Assembly: GCF_003403315.2 (NCBI RefSeq)
Contig: NZ_CP048407.1
Span: forward strand, 2,170,001-2,234,000
From: Thermaerobacter sp. PB12/4term
GTDB lineage: Bacteria; Bacillota; Sulfobacillia; Thermaerobacterales; Thermaerobacteraceae
Length of the DNA stretch: 64,000 bases
Direction of reading: 5' to 3'
Shown here: positions 8,223 to 16,844 of the stretch, in pieces
Position numbering within the stretch: position 1 is the first letter of the stretch
Layout: every line of letters begins with the position of its first letter
Translations under genes and position numbers: made by a program
The notes under the pieces: model-generated
What the model was told of the DNA's origin: nothing
The model's input: the letters and a program-made list of their open reading frames with translations, nothing else
Databases searched by the model: none

Positions 8223-8313
8223 GGTCTCTATACCTCCTGTCCCCGCAGGCCGGCCTCGGGCCGCCGCCCCCAGCCGGCCCCGCGGATTGCCACCTTCCGC
8301 CGGGAAGGCCGGC

Positions 8314-9447
8314 TCAGCCTGCGTTGGGCTGTACCACCTGCCGCACCGCTTCACCGGCGGCCAGGCGATCAAAGCCCTGGTTGATTTCGTCAAGGCCGAG
8401 GCGGTGGGTGATCAGCCGGTCGACGGGCAGCCGGCCCGCCCGGAACAGGCGGAGGAAACGCGGCAAGTCCCGCCGGGGTACGGCGGAACCCATGTACGAG
8501 CCACGGAGGACCCGTTCCTCCGCCGTGACCGTCACCGCCGGGATGGACAACGTCGCCTCAGGGTGGGGCAGGCCGACGGTGATGGTCGTACCACCGCGCC
8601 GCGTGGCCCGGTACGCCTGGGCGAGAACGTCCGCGTTGCCCGCAGCCTCGATGGCATAATCGGCACCGCCGCCGGTGAAATCCCGCACCGCCTCCACCGC
8701 GTCGGCCTCCCGGGCGTTGACGATGTGCGTGGCACCCAGGGCACGGGCATGCTCCAACTTCTCCGGGAGTACGTCGACCGCCACCACAGGGTGCGCCCCT
8801 GCCGCAACAGCGCCCATCACGGCGGCAAGCCCGACTCCCCCAAGACCGAACACCGCCACGGAACTTCCGGGTTCCACCCGAGCCGTGTTCACCACGGCAC
8901 CGACACCCGTCATCACGGCACACCCGAACACGGCCGCGACCTCGAAGGGGACGTCGGGATCGATCTTGATCAGCGACTCCTCGGCCGCCACGGTGAACTG
9001 CGAGAAGGCCGACACCCCCAGGTGGTGGTGCACGGGCTGGCCGTGGCGGTGGAACCGGCGTCCGCCTCGCAGGAGCTCGCCGCGCGCATTGGCTGCGTTG
9101 CCAAGCTCGCACAAGGCGGGCCTGCCGCTGGTGCAGTACATGCACCGCCCGCACATGGGAACGAAGGTGAAGACCACGTGGTCACCAGCCTGCAAACTGG
9201 TCACACCGGGACCCGTCTCCCGGACGATGCCCGCCGCCTCGTGTCCCAGAACCATCGGCGTGGGCCGGGGCCGGCTCCCGTCCACCACGGAGAGATCCGA
9301 ATGGCAGATCCCCGCTGCCTTGAGCTCGACCAACACCTCGCCGTATCCCGGGCCATCCAAGTCCACCTCGTCCACGACCACCGGGTGGGACTCGGTGTAC
9401 GGCCGCGGTCGTCCCATCTCGACCAGAATGGCGGCCCTGGTTTTCAC
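8314..9447 (-). CDS. Zinc-dependent alcohol dehydrogenase (MDR)
   Basis: A 377-residue medium-chain dehydrogenase of the class III / NDMA-like type. Catalytic zinc ligands appear in AGICHSD, LGHEAAG and FGCAVMTG, and structural zinc cysteines in CGRCMYCTSGRPALC. The nucleotide-binding motif is VFGLGGVGLA. The GTG start at 9447 has GAGGGGGAT upstream and lies 18 bp after the AHL-lactonase-like gene. It probably oxidises a primary alcohol for the downstream aldehyde dehydrogenase. Confidence 0.92.
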   Translation of the reverse strand: MKTRAAILVEMGRPRPYTESHPVVVDEVDLDGPGYGEVLVELKAAGICHSDLSVVDGSRPRPTPMVLGHEAAGIVRETGPGVTSLQAGDHVVFTFVPMCGRCMYCTSGRPALCELGNAANARGELLRGGRRFHRHGQPVHHHLGVSAFSQFTVAAEESLIKIDPDVPFEVAAVFGCAVMTGVGAVVNTARVEPGSSVAVFGLGGVGLAAVMGAVAAGAHPVVAVDVLPEKLEHARALGATHIVNAREADAVEAVRDFTGGGADYAIEAAGNADVLAQAYRATRRGGTTITVGLPHPEATLSIPAVTVTAEERVLRGSYMGSAVPRRDLPRFLRLFRAGRLPVDRLITHRLGLDEINQGFDRLAAGEAVRQVVQPNAG

Positions 9448-9465
9448 GGCCGGATCCCCCTCGGA

Positions 9466-10302
9466 TCACTCGTAATAGCCCTCGGTCGACTTGATGAGCT
9501 GCGCAAACTGCTCGGCATCGTGCCCGAACCACACCTGGGAACGGGTCGCTTCGGCCAGCCGGCGGATGCGCTCGACGGTCCGCGTGTAGCCCAGCGAGTC
9601 GTAGATGATGCCGGGCAGGCGCACGGGCGGACCGTAGTTGGCGGCGCAGTAGACGGCATCCGAGGCAAGAATGATGCCGCCGGTGCGGGGCAGTTGCACC
9701 TGCAGGCCGAGTATGCCGAAGGCGTGGCCGCTGCCCAGGTTGAGGATGTGCACCCCCTCCACCAGCGGCAGGTCTCCCTCGTCGCTTCGCACCGGCCGCC
9801 AGTGAAGCTCGTTGCGGATCCACGCATCGATGTCGTCCCAGATGTACGCCCCCAGGCGCTGGTGCATGGCGTACAGCTTCAAGGCTCCCGCCAGTTCGTC
9901 GTCGTGGACAATGATGGTCGACTTGCGGAAGTACTCGAGGCAACCGGCGTGGTCAAGGTGCAGGTGCGAGCACACCACGTAACGGATGTCGTCAGGGCGC
10001 ACCCGCAGTTGTTCCAACCGGTGGGGCAGGTAACATTCCACGCCACTGACGATGGGGAAGGTGTTCTGGGTCGGTTCCGGCCAGCGGCCGTTCGGCCCCA
10101 TGGAGTTCGGGTTGCAGCCGGTGTCGAACAGCACGTTGCCGTCGGGGTGGTCGATGAACACCGAATAGATGGGGAACTCGATCCACTCGGCGGGCCGGTT
10201 CGGGTTGTCCCGGGAGGCCAGGGTCGCCCCGGCGAGCATCAACGACTTGTCCATCTGCATCCGGCCGCAGTCCAGAACGTACAGTTTCATCCGCACGGAC
10301 AT
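9466..10302 (-). CDS. AHL-lactonase-family metallo-beta-lactamase-fold hydrolase
   Basis: A 278-residue hydrolase. The zinc motif HLHLDH (H113, H115, D117, H118) plus GSGHAFG, ASDAVY and WFGHD give the full dinuclear site of the AiiA/AttM family. Length matches AHL lactonases (250-280). The start is ATG 10302, with a GGGGGG-type ribosome site. Location between an acyl-CoA ligase and an alcohol dehydrogenase suggests ring opening of a lactone to a hydroxy acid as a catabolic step. Quorum quenching is possible but not shown. Confidence 0.82.
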   Translation of the reverse strand: MSVRMKLYVLDCGRMQMDKSLMLAGATLASRDNPNRPAEWIEFPIYSVFIDHPDGNVLFDTGCNPNSMGPNGRWPEPTQNTFPIVSGVECYLPHRLEQLRVRPDDIRYVVCSHLHLDHAGCLEYFRKSTIIVHDDELAGALKLYAMHQRLGAYIWDDIDAWIRNELHWRPVRSDEGDLPLVEGVHILNLGSGHAFGILGLQVQLPRTGGIILASDAVYCAANYGPPVRLPGIIYDSLGYTRTVERIRRLAEATRSQVWFGHDAEQFAQLIKSTEGYYE

Positions 10303-10454
10303 GGTTGCATCCCCCCAGATCTGCACACGATCAAGGTGTTCGCGCCCACGTGGACCCCGCTCCCCCGGCACTTCCTGGGCTCCCCAAGCGTCCGCCGGTG
10401 CCCTGTCGAATCCGCGGCAAGCGCCACCGCCGGAATCCATGGCGCCGGCGGGCC

Positions 10455-12257
10455 TTACTGTCCCGCGTCCCGCTCCCGTAGCACCCGCCGCAGGATCTTG
10501 CCCGTCAGCGTCTTCGGCAGCTCGGGCACGATCTCCACCTGCCGCGGGTACTTGTAGGCCGCCAAGCGCTCCCGGCAGAAGGCGATGAGCTCCTCCGGCG
10601 TCACCCGGCCCTCGAATTCGGCCTTCAGGGACACCACCGCCTTGACGGTCTCGCCCCGGTAGGGGTCGGGCACCCCCACCACCGCCGCTTCCCGGACGGC
10701 GGGGTGGCGGTAGAGCACGTCCTCCACCTCCCGTGGCCAGACCTTGAAACCCGACGCGATGATCATGTCCTTCTTCCGGTCGATCACGTAGAACCAGCCC
10801 TGGGCATCCATCCGGCCCACGTCCCCGGTATGCAGCCAGCCGTCACGGATGGCATGAGCCGTCTCCTCGGGCTTCTGCCAGTATCCCGCCACCACCATGG
10901 GACCGCGGGTCACCATCTCGCCCACCTCGCCGGGCGGCAGGTCCCGACCGGTGTCCAGGTCCACCACCTTGACCACGGTGCTGGGCACCGGTACGCCCAC
11001 CGACAGGGCGCCCGACTCCTCATCCACGGGCGCCCGGCGCCCCAGGGGCACGGCATGGGAGGGGGAGGTGGTTTCGGTCAGCCCGTAGATGTTGTGGATA
11101 TACGTCCCGGTGGCTGCCTCGAAACGCTCTACCACCGCCGCCGGGATGGGCGCCCCGCCGCTGTACGCCTTGCGCAGCGAGCTCAGGTCGCGGCGCCCGA
11201 AATCCGGATGGTTCATCAGGGCGATGTAGGCCGTAATGGCGGCCACCATAAAAGTCCCGCGCCAGCGCTCGATGAGCTCCAGCATCGTGCCCGGGTCGAA
11301 CCGGTACCCGAGGATCACCGGCACGCCGGCCAGGCCGGCGGCGGCCAGGTGGCCGATGAGCCCGGTGATGTGGAAGAGGGGCGCCGCCCCCACCACCACG
11401 TCCCCCGGCCCCAGCCCCATCCAGGTGCGGTAGACCTCCGCGTTGAAGGCCACGTTGCCGTGGGTGTTCATGGCGCCCTTGGGCGAGCCGGTGGTGCCCG
11501 AGGTGTAGGTGAGCAACGCCACATCTTCTTGCCGCGGTTCGGCGCCGGGGTCGGCCGCTCCCTCCAGCCGGCCGCAAACCTCCAGCAGGTCCCAGGTTTC
11601 GCCAAACCGGCGCCGGGACGAACCGGCCAGAACGGCCGGGACCCCGCTCCCGGACCCGGAGCCGGCCGCCCCTGACGCCCCCGCCGGCGGGGTCAGGAAA
11701 TCCAGCTCGGAGGTGGTGATCACATGCCGGACCTCGGTCCGCCCCAGCACCCTGCGGGCCACCGCATCGTACAGGGATTCCAGGCTGACCAGGACCGTGC
11801 TGCCCGAGTCGTTGAGATGGTAGGCAAGCTCTTCTTCCTTGAACATGGGGTTCAGGGGCACGGCGATGGCGCCCGCCTTCCAGGCCGCCAGCAGGGCGAT
11901 CCAGAACTGGGGGACGTTCTGGAGGAACAGGGCCACCCGGTGGCCGGGTTCGACCCCCAGGTCCCGTAGCCCAGCGGCCAGCGCATTGCTCAGGCGGTCC
12001 AGCTCGGCAAAGGTCAGCACCCGGTCGAAGTAGTACACCGCCGGCCGGTCGCCGGCCCGCCGGGCGGTGTTCCGGAACTGCTCCACGGCCGGCTGGGCGG
12101 GCAAGGGGAGGTCAGCCGGTACCCCGGCGGTGTAAAGTCCCAGCCAGGGGCGGCCGGGTGCGGTACCCGCACCGCCCCGCTGGGCACCATACGGTTCCAT
12201 CATGGCCAGGCACCCCCATGGACGTTCCGCGCGGGCCGGGCCCGGCCGGTCGCTCAC
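10455..12257 (-). CDS. AMP-forming acyl-CoA ligase
   Basis: Adenylate-forming enzyme activating a carboxylic acid to acyl-CoA. Signatures: P-loop-like YTSGTTGSPKGA, NIYGLTETT, HTGDVGRMD, VIDRKKDMI and the C-terminal Lys in KTLTGKILRR. A Gly/Ser/Pro-rich insert (about residues 190-215) is lineage-specific. The GTG at 12257 overlaps the stop of the phosphotriesterase-like gene (GTGA), supporting coupling. An ATG near 12203 would give a form about 18 residues shorter and cannot be excluded. It would activate the acid made by the ALDH or lactonase steps. Confidence 0.88.
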   Translation of the reverse strand: MSDRPGPARAERPWGCLAMMEPYGAQRGGAGTAPGRPWLGLYTAGVPADLPLPAQPAVEQFRNTARRAGDRPAVYYFDRVLTFAELDRLSNALAAGLRDLGVEPGHRVALFLQNVPQFWIALLAAWKAGAIAVPLNPMFKEEELAYHLNDSGSTVLVSLESLYDAVARRVLGRTEVRHVITTSELDFLTPPAGASGAAGSGSGSGVPAVLAGSSRRRFGETWDLLEVCGRLEGAADPGAEPRQEDVALLTYTSGTTGSPKGAMNTHGNVAFNAEVYRTWMGLGPGDVVVGAAPLFHITGLIGHLAAAGLAGVPVILGYRFDPGTMLELIERWRGTFMVAAITAYIALMNHPDFGRRDLSSLRKAYSGGAPIPAAVVERFEAATGTYIHNIYGLTETTSPSHAVPLGRRAPVDEESGALSVGVPVPSTVVKVVDLDTGRDLPPGEVGEMVTRGPMVVAGYWQKPEETAHAIRDGWLHTGDVGRMDAQGWFYVIDRKKDMIIASGFKVWPREVEDVLYRHPAVREAAVVGVPDPYRGETVKAVVSLKAEFEGRVTPEELIAFCRERLAAYKYPRQVEIVPELPKTLTGKILRRVLRERDAGQ

Positions 12258-13237
12258 TCCGCCCCGAAGAGCCGGGCCGGGTTGCGGGTGAAGATGCCGT
12301 CCAGCACCTCAAGCCGGACCCCCGCCGCCACCAGAGCCGGCACCACGTCGTCGAAGAGGTGGGTGGGATGCCAGGCCGCCAGCAGGTCCGCCAGCTCGGG
12401 CGGCCACCGCACCGGCCGGCCCAGCCAGAAATTCACCGAGTCGTGGGAGAGCATGATGCGGTCGGCGTAGCCCAGGGCGATCAGGCCGGTCACCAGGGCG
12501 TTGCGGGCCTCGTCGGAGGGCATGCCGACGAACCGCTGGATCCCGTAGCGGTCGAAGGCGATGAAGACACCGTGGGCCAGGGTGGCCAGGTGGTAGGCGA
12601 TGTCGGTGTTGCCGTCCATGTGGCCGATCATGATGCGCCGCGGATCGGCCCCCTCCCCCACCAGGAGGGCCGCCTGTTCCGGACCCATGGTGCCTTCCTG
12701 GGTGTGGGTGATGATGGGGACCCCCGTCTCCCGCTGGGCGCGGGCCGCGGCCCGGAAAAACATCTGCTCGTACTCGGTGATCACGCCCTTGCTGGAGGCG
12801 AGCTTGATCACCCCGGCCCGGATCCCCGTACCGCCGATGCCTTCGGTGATCTCCCGCATGAACATCTCGTAGATCTCTTCCTCGGCATCGCCCAGGGCGC
12901 GGCGGAACTTGAAGTATGCCGGGGCGCCTTCGCCCTCGTAGTAGTAGCCGGTGGAACAGATGATCTGCAGGCCCGTGCGCTCGCTGATCTCCCGCAGCAG
13001 CTCGGGATCGCGGCCGCAGTCGCTGGGCGTGGCGTCGACCACCGTGCGAACGCCGCAGGCCATGACCCGCCGTGCCACATCGAGGCCGACCTCCAGCGCC
13101 CGCTGCCGGTCGTAGGGCGCCACCGTCAGGTCCCCGTGAAATCCGGGGTACCCGAACACGAAGTGCTCGTGGACCAGGGTCTTGCCCAGGTCCTCGGGAC
13201 GAACCGGCCCCGTCACGGTGTTCACCGTGCGGCTCAC
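12254..13237 (-). CDS. Phosphotriesterase-family amidohydrolase (possible lactonase)
   Basis: A 327-residue TIM-barrel metallohydrolase. The binuclear site is complete: H23 and H25 (VHEHF), bridging Lys145 (VIKLASS), H178 (ITHTQEG), H206 (GHMDGN) and D266 (LSHDS). The family includes true phosphotriesterases, PTE-like lactonases and uncharacterised esterases. Proximity to an AHL-lactonase-like protein and an acyl-CoA ligase favours lactone or ester hydrolysis; this is inference. The GTG start at 13237 follows a GGGGGTG site, and the end overlaps the ligase start by 4 bp. Confidence 0.85.
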   Translation of the reverse strand: MSRTVNTVTGPVRPEDLGKTLVHEHFVFGYPGFHGDLTVAPYDRQRALEVGLDVARRVMACGVRTVVDATPSDCGRDPELLREISERTGLQIICSTGYYYEGEGAPAYFKFRRALGDAEEEIYEMFMREITEGIGGTGIRAGVIKLASSKGVITEYEQMFFRAAARAQRETGVPIITHTQEGTMGPEQAALLVGEGADPRRIMIGHMDGNTDIAYHLATLAHGVFIAFDRYGIQRFVGMPSDEARNALVTGLIALGYADRIMLSHDSVNFWLGRPVRWPPELADLLAAWHPTHLFDDVVPALVAAGVRLEVLDGIFTRNPARLFGAE

Positions 13238-13391
13238 AGGACACACCCCCACTGGCGGGCGGCTTCCCGCCCCCGTTGCTCCGGGGCCCTTCCGGCGGGC
13301 TTGAGGCCTGGCGTCCCGCGCCGTTCCCCTCCGCCGGATGGCCCTGCCCGGGTTCCCCCAGCGACCCGGGCAGGCCGGCCCCAATGCATGT

Positions 13392-14690
13392 CTATTCGGC
13401 GCTTGTCCGGGGTATGTCTCGGGACCGTCCGCCCTCCCTGCGGCCGGGGAGCCGGTACCACCGGGCCGGCCCATCGCCCCGGCGCCCGGCCAGACCCTCC
13501 CCCTCCAGCCACAGGAGGAAGGCCAGGGTCTCGGCCACTGCCCCCCGCAGCCGGTGCGGCTTCTGGCGGGCATCGTCCGGCCGGCGGGCCGCCACGATTT
13601 CGAAGGCCGTGGGGCCGGGTTCGTCCGGCAGGCGGTCGCGCAGGGCGAGGGCGGCCCGCCGGTGCCAGCCCGCCAGGGCTGCCGCATGGGGCATCATCGG
13701 CCCGCACCACGGCAGCCCGTGGCCGGGAAGAACCGGCCCTGCCGCCCGGGGGCCGGGGCCCGGCCCCGCGCTCCCCTCCGTACCGGCCGCGCCTTCCCGC
13801 CAGTCCCCGGGCCCGCCCTCTCCCCGGGCCAGGCAGGCCGGGGCCTTTGCCCCGGCCGCCCTGGCCGCCTCGTCCGGGGCTTCCAGCCCCCAGGCCGCAT
13901 CCAGCCGGGCCACCGCCTCCAGGTTGGCCAGATAGGCCCCCATGGGGTCCGCCGGCCCGGCAGGGTTGGCCCAGACGTTGATGCCCGCCCGGGGGAGGAC
14001 GTGGTCCCCGGTGAAAACCCAGCCCGTTTCGGCAACCCGCAGCATAACGTGGCCCGGCGAGTGCCCCGGCACGTAGACCACCTCAAAGGTGAGTCCCGCC
14101 ACCGGCAAGGCGGCCACGGGCAGGCCGGGGCCCTCCGCCAGGGGGGCCAGGAACGGGTAGGGCACGGCATCCGGCGGCAGGGGCATGCGCTCTGCCCGGC
14201 GCAGGAGGGCCTCCATCACCTCCGCCGGCATGCCGGTGAAGGCAAGCCATGCCTCCAGCACCGCCGGATCCGCCCGGTCCAGCTCGAGCTCGGCCGGATG
14301 AACGTAGACCGTTCCACCCCACCGCTGGCGGACGGCCACCACGTCACCCGCGTGGTCGGGGTGGCGGTGGGTCAGCAGGATGGCGGCCAGGCCGGCTTCG
14401 GGCACCCCGGCCGCCCGCAATGCCCAGCCCAGGGCCCTTAGGCAGGCCGGTGTTCCCACCCCGGCGTCCACCAGCACCCACCCGCCGGGGGCCCGGACCA
14501 GGTAGGCGTTCACAAAGGGCACATCCCAGGGCAAGGGCAGCAGGATGCGGTAAAGGCCTGGTGCCAGTTCCCAGCAGTGCTCGTCGATGGGCCGTTCCGG
14601 CAACCGGTCGGGCCCGTGCCGCTGCGACGTCGCCCCCACCCCCCGCCTCGGAAGAACCGGCCCCTGCGGGCCGTGGTGCAGGGCCCGCAC
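13392..14690 (-). CDS. Metallo-beta-lactamase-fold hydrolase with C-terminal helical domain
   Basis: A 432-residue protein. It has an MBL fold with THRHPDH (H108, H110, D112, H113), VPGHSPGHV and FTGDHVLP; LPGHGLPW supplies the last His. The C-terminal 100 residues resemble the winged-helix tail of LACTB2/glyoxalase-II-like proteins (HRLRGAVAETLAFLLWLEGEGL). A 45-residue Ala/Gly/Glu/Pro-rich insert (about 282-326) sits before the last His. The true start is uncertain: the GTG at 14690 is followed by about 38 weakly conserved residues. A thioesterase or glyoxalase-like role in acyl-CoA metabolism is possible; no substrate can be named. Confidence 0.75.
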   Translation of the reverse strand: MRALHHGPQGPVLPRRGVGATSQRHGPDRLPERPIDEHCWELAPGLYRILLPLPWDVPFVNAYLVRAPGGWVLVDAGVGTPACLRALGWALRAAGVPEAGLAAILLTHRHPDHAGDVVAVRQRWGGTVYVHPAELELDRADPAVLEAWLAFTGMPAEVMEALLRRAERMPLPPDAVPYPFLAPLAEGPGLPVAALPVAGLTFEVVYVPGHSPGHVMLRVAETGWVFTGDHVLPRAGINVWANPAGPADPMGAYLANLEAVARLDAAWGLEAPDEAARAAGAKAPACLARGEGGPGDWREGAAGTEGSAGPGPGPRAAGPVLPGHGLPWCGPMMPHAAALAGWHRRAALALRDRLPDEPGPTAFEIVAARRPDDARQKPHRLRGAVAETLAFLLWLEGEGLAGRRGDGPARWYRLPGRREGGRSRDIPRTSAE

Positions 14691-14751
14691 CCAGTGCGGC
14701 CCCAGAGAACCCCGGCGTGACGGCGAGCTCCTATCGCCGGGATGGCGGCGG

Positions 14752-15504
14752 TCACGGCCCGCCGCGGACGTAGATCACCTGGCCCGAGACGTAGCTGGCG
14801 TCCTCGCTGCAAAGGAAGGCGATGACCCCGGCCACGTCCTCGGGCTGCCCCACCCGGCGCAGGGGCGTCCGCTCGGCCGCCGCCTTCTTCAGCTCTTCGA
14901 AGTCCACGCCGGTGCGCTCGGCCACGGCCCGGGTCATCCGTGTCTCGATGAAGCCGGGCGCCACGGCGTTGACGTTGATGTTGAAGGGCCCCAGCTCGAT
15001 GGCCAGGGTCCGGGCCATGCCCTGGATCCCCGCCTTGGCGGCCGAGTAGTTGGTCTGGCCGCGGTTGCCCAGGGCCGAGGTGGACGACAGGAACACCATC
15101 TTCCCGTAGCGCTGGGGCACCATCACCCGCTGGGCGGCCTGGGCACAGAGGAAGGTCCCCTTCAGGTGGGTGTCGATCACCCCGTCCCAGTCGTCATCGG
15201 TCATCTTGTGGATCAGGTTGTCGCGGATGATCCCCGCGCACGTCACCAGAAAATCCAGCCGGCCGAAGGTGTCCAGCGCCCGCTGCACCATGGCCTCCAC
15301 CTGGCCGCGGTCCCGCACGTCGCAGGCGACGGCCAGGGCCCGGCCGCCCTCCTGGCGGATCTGGGAGGCCACCTCCTCCGCCGGCCCCTCATCCACGTCG
15401 GAGACCACCACCGCCGCCCCTTCCCGGGCAAACCGCAGGGCGGTGGCGGCCCCAATGCCCCGGCCGCCCCCGGTGACCAGCGCGACCCGATCGGCAAAGC
15501 GCAT
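14752..15504 (-). CDS. SDR 3-oxoacyl-(ACP/CoA) reductase-like dehydrogenase, copy B
   Basis: 250 residues, about 93% identical by eye to copy A (4701-5453), with identical TGGGRGIG, CAGIIRDNLIHKMTD and NYSAAK motifs. Both end in SGQVIYVRGGP. The ATG at 15504 aligns exactly with the copy A start and follows a GGAGAGGAGG stretch. It is the third gene of the duplicated MaoC-MaoC-SDR cassette, here preceded by an acyl-CoA dehydrogenase instead of an aldehyde dehydrogenase. Expected role: NAD(P)-linked 3-hydroxyacyl-CoA dehydrogenase/3-oxoacyl reductase. Confidence 0.9.
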   Translation of the reverse strand: MRFADRVALVTGGGRGIGAATALRFAREGAAVVVSDVDEGPAEEVASQIRQEGGRALAVACDVRDRGQVEAMVQRALDTFGRLDFLVTCAGIIRDNLIHKMTDDDWDGVIDTHLKGTFLCAQAAQRVMVPQRYGKMVFLSSTSALGNRGQTNYSAAKAGIQGMARTLAIELGPFNINVNAVAPGFIETRMTRAVAERTGVDFEELKKAAAERTPLRRVGQPEDVAGVIAFLCSEDASYVSGQVIYVRGGP

Positions 15505-15563
15505 CCGGATCCTCCTCTCCCTCCATGGCCCTCCGCTCCATGGCACCGCCGCCCGGCCCCGTA

Positions 15564-16034
15564 TCAGGACGAACCTGCCGGAGAACCTGCCGGCGCCGGC
15601 ACCAGCACCTCACCCTCGCCGGCGGTGACGGCTTCGCCCCGCTGGTTCTCGGCCCACACCTCGACCCGCACCCGCCGCAGGCCCGGGGCCTCTTCCGGGC
15701 CCACCTCCACCACCCGGCCCTTGCAGGTCAAGACGTCGCCGGGACGGACCATTTGGCGGAAGCGGACCTTCAACCGGCGGACCCCTTCCGGGCCCGCCAG
15801 CTGGACCAGATACTGGCCGAGGAAACCCATGCTCAGCATGCCGTGGGCGATCACGCCGTCGAGCCCGACCCGCCGGGCGGTCTCGTCGTCGGTGTGGATC
15901 AGGTTGTAATCGCCGGACGCGCCGGCGTATTTGACCAGCTGCACCTTGGTGATGGGCTCCTTCACCAGCGGCGGCAGCTCGGCCCCGGGTTCCCAGCGCA
16001 CCGGCACCGCCTCCGCTCGCACTGGTTCCACCAC
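15564..16034 (-). CDS. MaoC-like hot-dog dehydratase/hydratase, copy B
   Basis: 156 residues with the hydratase-2 motif at D42, N44 and H47 (GDYNLIHTD). The core is near-identical to copy A; the N-terminus is 10 residues longer and a Pro/Ala/Ser tail follows LVPAP. The GTG start at 16034 has GGGAGGTGAAG upstream. It is probably the catalytic subunit acting with the adjacent FAS1-type hot-dog protein on 2-enoyl-CoA from the upstream acyl-CoA dehydrogenase. Confidence 0.85.
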   Translation of the reverse strand: MVEPVRAEAVPVRWEPGAELPPLVKEPITKVQLVKYAGASGDYNLIHTDDETARRVGLDGVIAHGMLSMGFLGQYLVQLAGPEGVRRLKVRFRQMVRPGDVLTCKGRVVEVGPEEAPGLRRVRVEVWAENQRGEAVTAGEGEVLVPAPAGSPAGSS

Positions 16035-16271
16035 GGTTCTTCACCTCCCTGGCAGCGGGATCCAGCCCGCCACCCCATGGCCGCGGGCTCCATTGCCGCG
16101 GGTCCCGCGCGCTGCCCGTGGCCGCGTCCCCATAGACGGCTTGTTCTGCGACCCTGGGGCACCGCCGCCCCCGGGCTCGCCGCCGCCCCGCCACCCCCCA
16201 CGCCCCCCGCGACCCTGCCGGCCGCGGCCGGCACCGCGAGGGCGGACCTGGACCGCGAGCGGCCCGGCGGC

Positions 16272-16667
16272 TCAGCGCACGATGACGGTGCTCCGCCCCG
16301 TGAAGACCAGCTCCCCGGCCTCGTCGCGCCCCTCGATCTCGGTGACCAGGAAGGTCATCTTGCCCAGGCGCCCCTCCCGCTCGTAGACGTCGGCCACCCG
16401 GCTCTTGCAGCGCAGCCGGTCGCCCGCCCGGATCGGGCGGCGGTAGCTGTACTCCTGCTCGCCGTGGAGCACCCGGCTGAGCTCCAGGTTCACACCGGGA
16501 ATCCCCATGCGAAAGGTGGTGGGAAAGGTGGGCGGCGCGATCTCGCCGCTGCGGAAGGCGGGGTGGGGATCCCCGATCGCTTCGGCGAACTTCCGGATGG
16601 CACCCCTCTCCACCTCGAAGACCTCTTCGGGCGATTCCTTTCCTATTAAGGAACGGTCGATGGCCAC
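16272..16667 (-). CDS. MaoC N-terminal (FAS1-like) dehydratase domain protein, copy B
   Basis: 131 residues, the same start (MAIDRSLIGKES) and the same end (GRSTVIVR) as copy A. Differences are concentrated in the middle (PHPAFRSG for PTPAYQRG, MGIPGVN for IPIPGLS). It is the auxiliary hot-dog subunit partner of the downstream MaoC gene, separated by a 237-bp spacer that contains a 16-bp GCCGGC-based palindrome (16217-16232). It follows the acyl-CoA dehydrogenase in transcription order. Confidence 0.82.
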   Translation of the reverse strand: MAIDRSLIGKESPEEVFEVERGAIRKFAEAIGDPHPAFRSGEIAPPTFPTTFRMGIPGVNLELSRVLHGEQEYSYRRPIRAGDRLRCKSRVADVYEREGRLGKMTFLVTEIEGRDEAGELVFTGRSTVIVR

Positions 16668-16844
16668 GGATCCCTGCCTCCTTACCGACCCCGTCGATCG
16701 ACCGCCGCACCCCGGCGGGACGGCCGCGCCGGGAGCCCTGCTCCGCCGCCCGGCCGGGTTCGTCCGCAGCGCGATCTCCGGGCAGTTCCGACCTTCGCTC
16801 TCCGGGCCGGCTCGGTCCGCCGGCGGTACGTCTCGCCGCTGCGG

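Noticed and set aside
8200-10557. A 785-codon open frame on the plus strand
   Set aside because: Antisense to the alcohol dehydrogenase and AHL-lactonase-like genes, both with complete catalytic motifs.
16217-16232. 16-bp palindrome GCCGGCCGCGGCCGGC
   Set aside because: Made only of G and C in a GC-rich spacer and not seen elsewhere at promoters; likely chance, so recorded only in the neighbouring gene entry.
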